Counted from the stretch's first letter, positions 1 through 8,529 are shown. The stretch: 64,000 nt of DNA from Salirhabdus sp. Marseille-P4669 (GCF_900240405.1 NZ_OEQK01000003.1:396809-460808); one strand, 5' to 3'. The notes: a model not told the origin generated them from the sequence alone. Made by a program: numbers and translations.

Positions 1-342
1 CCAGGAAAGTGTGATTCCTTTCATCAATTCATCCACAGTAAACAGAACAAGCCAATTCGATAGGAATTCAAGGCTTAATCGGATCATAAGTACGTATGCT
101 TTATCTCTTGTATTTCGAGTGGAAAGAACAAAGATCACTTTTGTAATCAATTCCACAAATATTCCTAGAATAAAGAAACCCATTACAAAAACAAACAAGG
201 ACCAAACCGAATTATACTGTACTCCAAGTAGCTCGAAGACACCTGCTAGTCCGAAAAAATAACCACCAAATACAATGCCCATTGCCATAATGATAAGGAT
301 CATTACTCCAATCATTATCAAAAGCTTTTCTTTTATTTTCAT
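1..342 (-). CDS. YrvL-family membrane protein (partial, runs off the window)
   Basis: The reverse-strand frame is open from 342 to the window edge (114 codons). The N-terminal part has at least two hydrophobic segments and ends in a stretch containing NWLVLFTVDELM, which resembles the YrvL regulatory membrane protein of Bacillus subtilis; in that species YrvL is linked to control of a minor sigma factor system. The ATG at 342 is 16 bases from the nearest GGAGG (361-365). An in-frame ATT only 7 bases from that site would be better placed, so a rare ATT start is possible. The C-terminus lies outside the window. Family assignment is from remembered sequence resemblance. Confidence 0.6.
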   Translation of the reverse strand, partial: MKIKEKLLIMIGVMILIIMAMGIVFGGYFFGLAGVFELLGVQYNSVWSLFVFVMGFFILGIFVELITKVIFVLSTRNTRDKAYVLMIRLSLEFLSNWLVLFTVDELMKGITLSW

Positions 343-402
343 ATCACGAATCTGTTAACCTCCATATTATTCATTTCTTTCAAACCAGAATCATGTGCAC
401 TC

Positions 403-1152
403 TTATTTCTTAGCTATGAGGAGAATCCTTTTCGAATTTGTTCGAATTCCTTTATCGTTTTGATTGTTTTGAATGAAATCCTTCAATATTTCAAAATCCT
501 GTTTATCTTGACCAAAATCTGGAATAATTGGAGTATGCTTAAGTAAAAATATTAGATCCTCAGGCCTCTCAAAATATTCTGCTGCATCATATTCAAAGGA
601 TTGAATGTGTCTAAAACCAGCTTCCTTAAGTTCCCTAATATACTTTTCCTTCAATGTACCATCTTGTTGACCATACGACTGTCCCCTGCCAAATGCTTCT
701 TTTATATTTAATTTATCTGCTTCACTAACTTGTTGTGTCAGAAAGACTCCGCCACTTTTCAACACTTTTTCTACTTCCGCTGCTGAAAACGGTGCTTGAC
801 AACAAGAAACTACATCAAAGAAGCCTTTTGGAAATTGCAGATCATAAGAAGACATTTGGAAGAACTTCACGTTCGAAGCTTTTGATTGTTCCAAATTGAC
901 CTTAGCGGTTTCCACCATACCCTCGGATAAATCAATACCAATCAAGAAAAATAGTTCCTGCGCAATTCTTAATATATGCTCTCCACCGCCAGTGCCAACA
1001 TCTAAAAGCACATCTGTTTTTTTACATCGCTTCCGTACCTCTTCATAAAAATCCCAAGTAACCCCTTCCAAAAAGGAACGGATACTACTAAAATCCCAGC
1101 CATTTTGTGTTCCTACCTCATCGTAGAAACTATCATAATCAAATTTTTTCAT
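403..1152 (-). CDS. class I SAM-dependent methyltransferase
   Basis: A 249-residue protein with the Rossmann-fold methyltransferase signature: motif I LDVGTGGGEH near residue 50, the acidic ribose-binding strand GIDLSEGMVETAK near 75, and a VVSCCQAPF-like post-motif region. It would transfer a methyl group from S-adenosylmethionine to an unidentified small molecule in the cytoplasm. The ATG at 1152 has AGGTGAT about 5 bases upstream; the in-frame GTG at 1161 lies inside that ribosome site and is less likely. The upstream neighbour on the same strand is a frameshifted gene, so no operon partner suggests the substrate. Confidence 0.75.
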   Translation of the reverse strand: MKKFDYDSFYDEVGTQNGWDFSSIRSFLEGVTWDFYEEVRKRCKKTDVLLDVGTGGGEHILRIAQELFFLIGIDLSEGMVETAKVNLEQSKASNVKFFQMSSYDLQFPKGFFDVVSCCQAPFSAAEVEKVLKSGGVFLTQQVSEADKLNIKEAFGRGQSYGQQDGTLKEKYIRELKEAGFRHIQSFEYDAAEYFERPEDLIFLLKHTPIIPDFGQDKQDFEILKDFIQNNQNDKGIRTNSKRILLIAKK

Positions 1153-1262
1153 ATGTATCACCTATAAAATTTATTAATACAACAACGGCCGATTCCTAAT
1201 TTGAGAAACGCCCCAATTGGTGAATAGAAAATGATCGTTATCCTTATGTAAGATACATAAAA

Positions 1263-1713
1263 CTAATAATATGCAACAACCTTCTTAATGGAACAAAAAA
1301 GTTTTTCCTCTAATTTATTCATGCAATGGTTTATATTTTCGCTAGATGGATTTAGTATTTCTATTGAAAAACGAGCAAAACCGGCGCACCAATCATATTG
1401 TAGATCGTTCAAAGAAGTTTCACCATCACAGCAAGGAACCTTTACATGAAGTTCAGTAAATTGATGCTCTGATGCTTTATCCATCTTTTCGCTCCACCAA
1501 TCCATATTGATTTCACCGGAACAAAGAGGGCAAATAAATAATGCGTTGAAAATTAACACCTTGGTCAATAAAACGTATCTCATCAGTGAGAGTTATTGAT
1601 ATATCATCACTTGAAATATTAGTCTTCATCCAATTTCCCACTTCCTTAACGGCTTCTTTTTTAGGGACAAAAGATGGGGTAGTAGGGATAAATTTGATAA
1701 CAGTATCCGACAT
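1263..1713 (-). pseudogene. frameshifted small Cys-containing protein
   Basis: Two reverse-strand frames look like halves of one protein. The first half (start 1713) begins MSDTVIKFIPTTPSFVPKKE and ends in a stretch containing DQGVNFQRII. The second half, read in another frame to 1263, carries CPLCSGEI, then WWSEKMDKA, a PCC pair and DYDWCAGFARF-like text. They join cleanly if ATTTATTT near 1525-1535 is read as ATTT, that is, as a 4-base tandem duplication. The joined product would be about 150 residues with a probable metal-binding Cys set, similar to a family I remember from other Bacilli. Function is unknown. A sequencing error at the short repeat is the alternative to a real lesion. Confidence 0.6.
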
Positions 1714-2045
1714 TTATTTGTTCCTCCGATTTATACATACAAAAGATATCTATTTTCTGTTCCTACTTAATTTAACTGCTTCGTCAGTTGGATAAGCATA
1801 TTTATTCTCAAGTTAATCATCATATTAACACAAAATTACAAATTTTTCTTTAATTACAATTCTAACCCTAAATACCAAAATATTAATTATGTAATTGAGT
1901 AAACCTGTTCCTAATAAATAAAGTAGTCCATATTGAAGCACATTTTAATAATGTACTCCAAAACTGAACTACTTAGTAGATTACATTTGCTTATTAATAG
2001 TACATTTCTGCTCCTGACATCCACGGAGAAATACCAAAGCATAAC
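1714..2045. other. 332-base gap without a gene
   Basis: No credible gene is present. A weak inverted repeat AAGTAGT (1921-1927) with ACTACTT (1968-1974) lies 72-125 bases past the end of the dioxygenase gene and might be its terminator on the minus strand, but the loop is long and the T tract is broken. A 14-codon reverse-strand stretch near 1755-1805 reads like a gene end but has no start. Confidence 0.4.
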
Positions 2046-2984
2046 TCAATCTATAGGCTTTAAGTTTTTTTCAATTTCAACTCTACGACCTTCTAAAAAT
2101 GGAGGTAAATCTAATCTTTCACCTAATGTTTCCATATCTCCATCGATGGTGAATCCTGGTCCATCGGTTGCAATTTCAAATAAAATACCATTTGACTCAC
2201 GGAAATATAGACTCTTAAAGTAGAATCGATCTACTATTCCTGACGATTGGAATCCACGTGCTTGCACTTGCTCTTCCCAATGAATAAGCTCTTTTTCATT
2301 TTTTACTCGAATTGCTAAATGATGAATACTGCCACGACCGGGTCTTTCTGTCACGCCTTCTAAATACTTCACCACGATTTCCCCAAATACCTCACCTTTA
2401 ATGGATTGAAAAATCGCTTCTTCATCTGTTCGACGTATCTCTGTATAGCCGAAGATATCAACAAGCGTGCTTGCTAGATTATCCATTCTTCGTACCGTCA
2501 TTTCCACAGAGCCCATACCTTGAATTTGATGTGCTGCAGGAACTTCTGATTTCTCCCATACTTCCCAGTGCTTCACTTTTTCTCCATTTGATACAAGTAG
2601 CACTAAACGAAGCCCTTCTGGATCCTCAAATTTCAAGGCAGGTCGATTGGCGTAGGTTGTAATATCGCCATGAAAAACCCCAAACTCTTTCAATCGCGCT
2701 TTCCAATATTGTAGACTTTCCTCTGAAGGAACCAACAAACCAATTCTAGTAATTGCATTTGTACCACGATACGTTCTTCCTACTGCTGGAATTTCAAAAA
2801 AGGATAATTCGGTACCAGGGCTACCTGTTTTATCACCATAAAACAAGTGATACATCGAAGGATCATCTTGATTCACTGTTACTTTTACCCGACGTAACCC
2901 AAGTACATGTCGATAAAAGTGATTATTTTGACTTGCGTTTTTAGTAATCATAGAAATGTGATGATGTCCTGCAATATTCCCCAT
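2046..2984 (-). CDS. mhqO: ring-cleaving dioxygenase, VOC family (MhqO-like)
   Basis: A 312-residue protein made of two vicinal-oxygen-chelate modules. The first opens with GHHHISMITKN. The second contains SIHHLAIRVKNEKEL near 225 and LFEIATDGPGF near 275, giving the His/His/Glu set expected to bind Fe(II). MhqO/MhqA-type enzymes cleave catechol or hydroquinone rings and are induced by quinone stress. GGAGGG lies 7 bases before the ATG at 2984; the upstream in-frame ATG at 2999 overlaps this ribosome site and is rejected. It follows the nitroreductase gene by 32 bases on the same strand, matching the mhqN-mhqO order of Bacillus subtilis. Co-transcription from the MhqR-controlled promoter upstream of mhqN is inferred. 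Confidence 0.88.
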   Translation of the reverse strand: MGNIAGHHHISMITKNASQNNHFYRHVLGLRRVKVTVNQDDPSMYHLFYGDKTGSPGTELSFFEIPAVGRTYRGTNAITRIGLLVPSEESLQYWKARLKEFGVFHGDITTYANRPALKFEDPEGLRLVLLVSNGEKVKHWEVWEKSEVPAAHQIQGMGSVEMTVRRMDNLASTLVDIFGYTEIRRTDEEAIFQSIKGEVFGEIVVKYLEGVTERPGRGSIHHLAIRVKNEKELIHWEEQVQARGFQSSGIVDRFYFKSLYFRESNGILFEIATDGPGFTIDGDMETLGERLDLPPFLEGRRVEIEKNLKPID

Positions 2985-3016
2985 ACCTTTTCCCTCCATC
3001 TTTAATTAAAGTGCAA

Positions 3017-3637
3017 CTAAATAATTGTAACAAATTCACTAACTGGTTTACGATAGCCCCTTGGTTTTCTACTTTCTATTTTTTCTTTACCAAGCGTAAT
3101 CATTAACGCAATCTCATATTGATCATTAATATTTAATATTTCTTTAACCCGATCCGAATCAAATCCAATCATGGGACAAGTATCCCAACCTTGTTGTTTT
3201 GCAGCTAGCATAAACAGCATTGCGGACAAGGATGCATTTCTTATCGCTTCATCTCTTTGGAAGGTTGGTCCTCTCGTTTCATAAAGATCCACCGTGTCCT
3301 TCACTGTAAAATCATACTCTTGTTTATTTAATATTCCCAGCATAAGCAATCCCTCATTAATTTCAGGTGCTTTTTTATAGGCTTCTTTATCACCTAATAC
3401 TAGGATAACTGCAGAGGCAGTATGAACCTTATATTGTCCATATGCAGCGTTTCTAATTTCTTCTTTTATTTCTGGATCTGTAACTACAAGATACTTTGTG
3501 TGTTGAAGGTTAAACGCAGATGGTCCAAGCTTCACCAATTCAAAAATATCATTTAGCTCATCTTCTAATATGGGATGGTCAGGTAAAAAGTTACTTGCTG
3601 ACCGCCTATCTTTTAGTAATTGAACAAAATCGGACAT
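3017..3637 (-). CDS. mhqN: FMN nitroreductase family protein (MhqN-like)
   Basis: A 206-residue NAD(P)H-dependent nitroreductase/quinone reductase homologue, the same length as Bacillus subtilis MhqN. Family text includes RRSASNFLPD near residue 11 (FMN phosphate contact), KLGPSAFNLQHTKY near 37, a middle stretch with FQRDEAIRNASLSAMLFMLA, and a C-terminal GYRKPVSEF. It is expected to use FMN to reduce electrophilic quinones and nitroaromatics in the cytoplasm. It lies directly upstream of mhqO. A degenerate MhqR-type inverted repeat sits about 25 bases before the start codon, suggesting repression that is relieved by catechols or quinones. The ribosome site GAGG is rather far (11 bases). Confidence 0.88.
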   Translation of the reverse strand: MSDFVQLLKDRRSASNFLPDHPILEDELNDIFELVKLGPSAFNLQHTKYLVVTDPEIKEEIRNAAYGQYKVHTASAVILVLGDKEAYKKAPEINEGLLMLGILNKQEYDFTVKDTVDLYETRGPTFQRDEAIRNASLSAMLFMLAAKQQGWDTCPMIGFDSDRVKEILNINDQYEIALMITLGKEKIESRKPRGYRKPVSEFVTII

Positions 3638-3661
3638 AATTTAAATCGCCTCAAATCCAAG

Positions 3662-3679
3662 AATCTTTATTTCGAGATA
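3662..3679. promoter_or_regulatory. degenerate MhqR-type operator before mhqN
   Basis: The arms AATCTT and GAGATA are separated by 6 bases. This matches the MhqR operator pattern TATCTC-N6-GAGATA in the right arm and at 4 of 6 positions in the left arm. It lies 25-42 bases upstream of the mhqN start. Confidence 0.6.
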
Positions 3680-3752
3680 TATTTCATAAAAAAGAACAAA
3701 CTTATTGGTTTCCACATATTTGCAACACGGTTTATCCTTTGGTAAAAAAATA

Positions 3753-4280
3753 TTACGCTTCTGGATTCAATTCTAATTCTACTTTTATTTTAATATCTTT
3801 ACCTACTAGAACACCGCCTGTTTCAAGTGCTGCGTTCCAAGTTAATCCAAATTCTTCACGGTTGATCTTTGCTTCAGCTTCAAAGCCGTACACTTCAACT
3901 CCCCATGGGTTTGTAGCCTTACCACCAAATTCAACATCAAACGTTATGTCCTTCGTAACATTTTTTATGGTTAAGTCACCAGCTACTTTATAATCATCGC
4001 CATCTTTTGTTATTGAAGTGGATTTAAAATCGATTGTTGGGTATTTTTCAACCTCAAAGAAATCCCCTGATTTTAAGTGATTGTCACGATCTTCGTTACG
4101 TGTGTTTATACTTGAAACATCAAATTTAAATGCGATGTTCGCATTTGTTAAATCTGTTAAATCCTCCGCTTCAACTTCTGCAGTGTACGAATCGAACTGC
4201 CCTTTGACTTTAGATACCATCATATGTTTAATTTCAAATCCAATTGCTGAGTGTGATTGATCAACTATCCATTTTGACAT
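3753..4280 (-). CDS. YceI family lipocalin-like protein
   Basis: A 175-residue YceI-domain protein. It begins SKWIVDQSHSAIGFEIKHMM and has the usual beta-barrel pattern, including SFKFDVSSINTRNEDRDNH-like text near residue 55 and LTIKNVTKDITFDVEFGG near 110. YceI proteins bind amphiphilic or isoprenoid ligands; this one has no signal peptide and should be cytoplasmic. GGAGG lies 8 bases before the ATG at 4280, and the upstream in-frame TTG overlaps that site. Two near-perfect MhqR-type operators lie upstream, so it probably belongs to the same quinone-stress regulon as mhqN and mhqO downstream. It is separated from mhqN by about 115 bases. Confidence 0.88.
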   Translation of the reverse strand: MSKWIVDQSHSAIGFEIKHMMVSKVKGQFDSYTAEVEAEDLTDLTNANIAFKFDVSSINTRNEDRDNHLKSGDFFEVEKYPTIDFKSTSITKDGDDYKVAGDLTIKNVTKDITFDVEFGGKATNPWGVEVYGFEAEAKINREEFGLTWNAALETGGVLVGKDIKIKVELELNPEA

Positions 4281-4303
4281 TGTACATTCCTCCAATTTGT
4301 TTT

Positions 4304-4321
4304 TATCTCTAATTCGAGATA
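4304..4321. promoter_or_regulatory. MhqR-type operator 1 upstream of the YceI gene
   Basis: Perfect inverted arms TATCTC and GAGATA with the 6-base spacer TAATTC. This matches the published Bacillus subtilis MhqR operator pattern. It lies 24 bases before the start codon, where a bound repressor would block elongation or initiation. Confidence 0.8.
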
Positions 4322-4354
4322 TTAGTTTAAAAAAATAAGAATCAGGGACATAAA

Positions 4355-4369
4355 ATGATTCGGAATCAT
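4355..4369. promoter_or_regulatory. 15-base palindrome between the two operators
   Basis: ATGATTC-G-GAATCAT is a perfect 7-1-7 inverted repeat in the promoter region of the YceI gene, between two MhqR-type sites. It does not match the PerR, Fur or YodB boxes I know. Confidence 0.4.
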
Positions 4370-4370
4370 A

Positions 4371-4388
4371 TATCTCTAATTTGAGATA
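4371..4388. promoter_or_regulatory. MhqR-type operator 2 upstream of the YceI gene
   Basis: Perfect inverted arms TATCTC and GAGATA around TAATTT. It lies 67 bases upstream of operator 1, which suggests co-operative repression. Confidence 0.8.
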
Positions 4389-4533
4389 AATTTATCACGT
4401 TCCTTTCTAATTGTCAACATTATATTAAAAATTTATTTCAACTCTTATATCTTAATTTCCAAAAATGTAGAAATATAGCGAATTGAGCATCATACTGCTA
4501 CTATTTTGTAGGATTATAGTACTTCTGTTCACC

Positions 4534-5202
4534 TTAAGCATCATAATTGAATATGTTAGGCAAAATTGTTTGTAGCTCCATCAAATCATCAATCACCATA
4601 TCTGCCTGTGAAAGCTCATCTTCACTAGCAAAGTCAAAATGACATCCAATTGAAACCAACCCATTATCCTTAGCAGCATTAATATCCGATAGACGATCGC
4701 CAACTACCGCTCCAGCTGTGACACCGTATTTTTTCATAATATGCTTTACCAAATCTGATTTATGTAACGATGTAATTTGTTGAATACTAAATGTTTCCGT
4801 AACCCATTTATCCAACTGATAGTAATGAACAATTGCTTGTAAATATTCCGTCAGGCCATTTCTCGCGATGAAGATGGAATAATCATTCTCCTTCAAATAA
4901 TGAAAGATTTCTTTTACATTAGGATATAAGGCGCCTTTTCCACTTTCTATATTTTCTATTAATCGCTTTAAAAAATAAGAATCAGTCAGATCTCGTTCCT
5001 CAGCAGAATGATTAGGCATCAACGTCTCCCATACTTTCGGTAAGGGCACACCCATAATTTCGCGGTATTTATCAATAGGTGTATCCGTATTCCATTTATG
5101 TAAGGTTCGTAAATAGTTAAACGTATCTTCTAGTGATATTTCTAAAATTTTATTATTTTGAAATAAAGTACCGTCCATATCGAATATTAGTGACTTAGAC
5201 AT
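4534..5202 (-). CDS. HAD-superfamily hydrolase
   Basis: A 222-residue haloacid-dehalogenase-fold phosphatase. Motif I FDMDGTL lies at about residues 6-12 and supplies the Asp nucleophile and acid. A Lys in the SLHKSDLV region is motif III. VVGDRLSDINAAKDNG near 180 is motif IV with the Mg-binding acids. The helical insertion between residues 20 and 95 is a C1-type cap, as in phosphoglycolate-phosphatase-like enzymes. The substrate cannot be read from sequence. AAGG lies 8 bases before the ATG at 5202; a longer in-frame TTG start at 5244 is possible but poorly placed. It is divergent from the methyltransferase gene at 5402. Confidence 0.8.
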   Translation of the reverse strand: MSKSLIFDMDGTLFQNNKILEISLEDTFNYLRTLHKWNTDTPIDKYREIMGVPLPKVWETLMPNHSAEERDLTDSYFLKRLIENIESGKGALYPNVKEIFHYLKENDYSIFIARNGLTEYLQAIVHYYQLDKWVTETFSIQQITSLHKSDLVKHIMKKYGVTAGAVVGDRLSDINAAKDNGLVSIGCHFDFASEDELSQADMVIDDLMELQTILPNIFNYDA

Positions 5203-5292
5203 TTTTTCTGCCTTATAATAGTGTTCTCCATTAAAGTTTAACAAAGTTTATCTATAATGGTAATTAGTTATTTCCTTCCGAAACCTAAAAAC

Positions 5293-5321
5293 TTGACAAA
5301 AAAATTTATTTATGCTATAAT
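5293..5321 (+). promoter_or_regulatory. strong sigma-A promoter
   Basis: A consensus -35 TTGACA (5293-5298) and -10 TATAAT (5316-5321) are separated by 17 bases. Transcription would begin near 5328, giving a leader of about 74 bases before the methyltransferase start. Confidence 0.85.
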
Positions 5322-5346
5322 TTACATTTGCTATTTTGTTGTTTAT

Positions 5347-5383
5347 AATAAGGTTCTCCTGGCCAGGGGAACCTTATTTTTTT
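5347..5383 (+). terminator. intrinsic terminator inside the leader (putative attenuator)
   Basis: AATAAGGTTC (5347-5356) pairs with GAACCTTATT (5369-5378), extended inward by a T-G pair and a CCT/AGG stem with a four-base loop. Seven T residues follow (5377-5383). It sits between a consensus promoter and the start codon at 5402, so it should cut most transcription short unless it is overridden. Confidence 0.8.
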
Positions 5384-5401
5384 ATATGGGAGGAAAATGG
5401 T

Positions 5402-6313
5402 ATGAAGCAAAATGAGTCCAGTTTAACTTCCTTGGTGTCTGCATTCGGTCGCGCGTATCACAGTAAGTATGATACGCCTAAAATTTTTGATGACTTTGTA
5501 GCAAACAAGCTGCTTACAGAAGAAGAATTTTCCACAATCAGCAAGAACATGGTAAACGGTATTTCCTTTTTCAATCAAGATATTGGGAGAAAGTTCCAAG
5601 ATGATCCACAAGAAATACTAAAATGGATAACACAGGTCCAGCTTTCTCCAACACCACTAGCACGTTCCGCCTACTGTGAGAAAGTACTGCTTCACGAGAT
5701 TACGTTAGGACTACAACAATACGTTATACTAGGAGCCGGACTAGACACGTTTTCTTTCCGCTATCCTGAGTTAACTAATCTAGAAGTATTTGAACTCGAT
5801 CACCCAGCCACACAACAGTTAAAGAAGAAAAAGCTAGAGAATGCGAATCTAGACATACCAGATCATCTTCATTTTGTTCCAATGGACTTTACGAAAACAT
5901 TTTCTTATCAGGATCTAGCAAATGAAGGATTTAATGATAAAAAAACCTTCTTTAGTCTCTTAGGTGTTTCCTACTATTTGACGAAATATGAAATTACAGC
6001 ATTACTTCATAATTTATTTGCTAACGTCCCACCTGGTAGCTCTATTGTTTTTGATTATGCGGATGAACATCTCTTTACAGAAAAAGGAATGTCGAACAGA
6101 GTTCAGCATATGGTCCAAATGGCTGCAGCAAGTGGTGAACCGATGAAATCCAATTTCTCGTATAATGAGATGGAGAAACTTTTAGAAAAGTCAGGTTTAC
6201 TCATTTATGAACACTTATCCCCAGCTAGCATCAATGAGTTGTTCTTTAAAAATAGAACGGATTATTTGTCTGCATTTGAGACCATTCATTTTATACACGC
6301 TGTAAAGAAATGA
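5402..6313 (+). CDS. leucine-carboxyl-methyltransferase-like SAM methyltransferase
   Basis: A 303-residue class I methyltransferase of the LCM/PPM type, about the length of Bacillus subtilis YktD. The SAM site is VILGAGLDTFSFRYPE near residue 112, followed by the acidic strand VFELDHPATQQLKKKK and later FSLLGVSYYLTKYEI. The substrate is unknown; relatives act on polyketide-like acids or protein carboxyl groups. GGGAGG lies 8 bases before the ATG at 5402. A strong promoter and a strong intrinsic terminator lie in the 5' leader, so expression is probably conditional. A terminator-like hairpin follows the gene. It is monocistronic and divergent from the HAD gene. Confidence 0.78.
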   Translation: MKQNESSLTSLVSAFGRAYHSKYDTPKIFDDFVANKLLTEEEFSTISKNMVNGISFFNQDIGRKFQDDPQEILKWITQVQLSPTPLARSAYCEKVLLHEITLGLQQYVILGAGLDTFSFRYPELTNLEVFELDHPATQQLKKKKLENANLDIPDHLHFVPMDFTKTFSYQDLANEGFNDKKTFFSLLGVSYYLTKYEITALLHNLFANVPPGSSIVFDYADEHLFTEKGMSNRVQHMVQMAAASGEPMKSNFSYNEMEKLLEKSGLLIYEHLSPASINELFFKNRTDYLSAFETIHFIHAVKK

Positions 6314-6361
6314 CCTATTAATGTCTATTGATTTTACACTGATCTTAAATGATTCATTTTT

Positions 6362-6408
6362 CTCAAGTCGAAGATGGAGTCCTATTTTCGGCTTGAGGTG
6401 TCTTTTTC
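6362..6408 (+). terminator. terminator after the methyltransferase
   Basis: CTCAAGTCGAA (6362-6372) pairs with TTCGGCTTGAG (6387-6397) through one T-G wobble. A short GTG gap and five T residues follow. Confidence 0.6.
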
Positions 6409-6548
6409 CTCTAAATGAAAAAATTTTCAACCTAAACACGCTTCAAGTTCCTCCTTATAGAAAATCGTTCTTTACTTTCGAGAAGCTGTAACAAAATCCC
6501 CCCTTCATACGTCTATTTAAAAAACAGAAACAAATGGGGTGACATTTC

Positions 6549-8489
6549 GTGAAAAAGTTCGTTTTGTGGATGGCTTTGATTAGCGTGATGGTAGGTGGTG
6601 TTTACCTATATAGCATTTCTACACAAGATGCTTCATCGAATACTCGTTCAACTACTCCCCCTTTAGATAGGACTCCAACAGAAGAATTGCCAAACATAAA
6701 GAACGAGGATCACTTAAAGCGTTTGATAAAGGAAAGAATGAAAGAACAAGAGAATTTTATTGTTTATGACGCAACCGAGGAAGCAGCATCTGCTGATACA
6801 TCAAACAAAGATAGCGCCATGAGTGATACCTCCACATCCGAAACAAACGTACAAGTACAAGGAATCGATGAAGGAGATATAGTGAAAACCGACGGGGAAT
6901 GTGTTTATTTTGCAAGGGATGATAATATTGTAATCGCGTCAACCTCAGGGTCAGACAGTAAAGTTGTGAGCACCATTAAAGAAAAGGCCTTTTATCCCCA
7001 AGAGCTTTATTTACACCAAAACTACTTAATCAGTATTGGATATTCAGAATCTACTATACGTGAACAACATACAACCAAAGAATCGGATGCGACTGATCGA
7101 TTGTATCCGACCATGTATGCAATGCAAACGACCGTCTACATCTATGACATCTCCAACACAACAAATCCAAAGCAAATTAGAGAATTTACGATGGAAGGTT
7201 CCCTCACCGCTTCTCGAAAAAGCGATGGCTATCTATATTTGGTCGCAAATCATTATCCTCCTATTTCATTGCTACCAGAAAAGGAAGATGTTGAAATTCG
7301 GCCATTTGTGAAAGATACGGCTGTCAGCACAGCAGGTGAGCCAATAGATTATGAAGAAATGTTTTATTTCCCTGAAAGCAATGACAACAACTTTATGCTA
7401 CTAAGCTCAATTGACTTAAATAACATAGACAAAGAAGCATCCGTTGAAACGTATTTAGGTGCTTCGAATCAGCTCTATATGTCTAAAAATAATGTTTATA
7501 CTGCGGTAAACCGATACCATACAGAAGATCCGAAAAAGGGCATGGCGGATACGATGATAGCGAATTCGGCTGATACGGAAATTATTCAGTTCAAAATCGA
7601 TAAGGAAAAAATCACATTCCATGCTTCCACAATCGTCAATGGAACGTTAATTAACCAGTTTGCCATGGATGAACGAGGAGATACATTCCGCGTAGCAACC
7701 ACGAAAAATAGTGGATGGCAAAATGATGTACCTTCTACAAATAATGTATATACCTTTGATTTACAATTACATCCGCTAGGTAAAATAGAAGGTCTTGCGG
7801 AGGGTGAGCGTATTTACAGTGTGCGATTTATGGAAGACGTCGCGTATATGGTTACCTTTAGACAAATGGACCCGTTATTTGTCATTGATTTAAAAGATGC
7901 AAAAAATCCGAAAGTTCTAGGCGAATTAAAGATACCTGGGTTCAGTAATTATTTGCACCCTCTTGATGATAATCATGTCATCGGATTTGGGCAACATACA
8001 GAATTACGAAATGTGGAATGGAGTACAGAGCCTATTGTAAGTCCAGCAGGCTTTAAATTATCTCTATTCGATGTTAGCGATCCAGCTAACCCGAAAGAGA
8101 AATTCACAGAAATACTAGGCGAGGGTAGCTCTTATTCGGAGATCAACTATAATCATAAAGCATTATACAAACATCCAGATGAAAATCTATTTGGATTCCC
8201 TGCTTATTTATTTGAGACGAAGCCTGTGCAGCATGGAGATGATTTTTATGAGGAAGAAATATTAGTCTTTGAAGGTGCTTTTTTATATGACATTTCTCCA
8301 GAAACAGGATTTACATTAAAAGATTCCATTACGCACCAAAAGCAAAGCACGATCGATTATGGCTGGGATACACATATTCATCGGATGGTTTCTGTTGGTG
8401 ACATGCTTTACACACTGTCATATGATGAGATGAAGGTTTACGATTTAGCAAAAGAACAAGTATTGGAAACAGTAGACTTGAATGATTAG
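6549..8489 (+). CDS. beta-propeller domain protein, membrane-anchored or secreted
   Basis: A 646-residue protein with a Lys-containing hydrophobic N-terminus (KKFVLWMALISVMVGG), which would be a signal peptide or membrane anchor. A low-complexity Ser/Thr/Glu linker runs to about residue 95, followed by the C-terminal beta-propeller family region that opens VQGIDEGDIVKTDGE. Repeated blade text such as VYIYDISNTTNPK, LFDVSDPANPKEK and VIDLKDAKNPK recurs. The likely place is the outer face of the membrane; no catalytic motif is visible and the role is unknown. The start is GTG at 6549, with GGGGTGA 6 bases upstream. It stands alone between a terminator and convergent genes. Confidence 0.82.
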   Translation: MKKFVLWMALISVMVGGVYLYSISTQDASSNTRSTTPPLDRTPTEELPNIKNEDHLKRLIKERMKEQENFIVYDATEEAASADTSNKDSAMSDTSTSETNVQVQGIDEGDIVKTDGECVYFARDDNIVIASTSGSDSKVVSTIKEKAFYPQELYLHQNYLISIGYSESTIREQHTTKESDATDRLYPTMYAMQTTVYIYDISNTTNPKQIREFTMEGSLTASRKSDGYLYLVANHYPPISLLPEKEDVEIRPFVKDTAVSTAGEPIDYEEMFYFPESNDNNFMLLSSIDLNNIDKEASVETYLGASNQLYMSKNNVYTAVNRYHTEDPKKGMADTMIANSADTEIIQFKIDKEKITFHASTIVNGTLINQFAMDERGDTFRVATTKNSGWQNDVPSTNNVYTFDLQLHPLGKIEGLAEGERIYSVRFMEDVAYMVTFRQMDPLFVIDLKDAKNPKVLGELKIPGFSNYLHPLDDNHVIGFGQHTELRNVEWSTEPIVSPAGFKLSLFDVSDPANPKEKFTEILGEGSSYSEINYNHKALYKHPDENLFGFPAYLFETKPVQHGDDFYEEEILVFEGAFLYDISPETGFTLKDSITHQKQSTIDYGWDTHIHRMVSVGDMLYTLSYDEMKVYDLAKEQVLETVDLND

Positions 8490-8529
8490 TTGCATGTCCT
8501 AATTAAAAGATCCAAAGTACGAAGCCATA

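Noticed and set aside
11..262. Plus-strand frame at the left edge
   Set aside because: It is antisense to a hydrophobic reverse-strand frame that matches the YrvL family.
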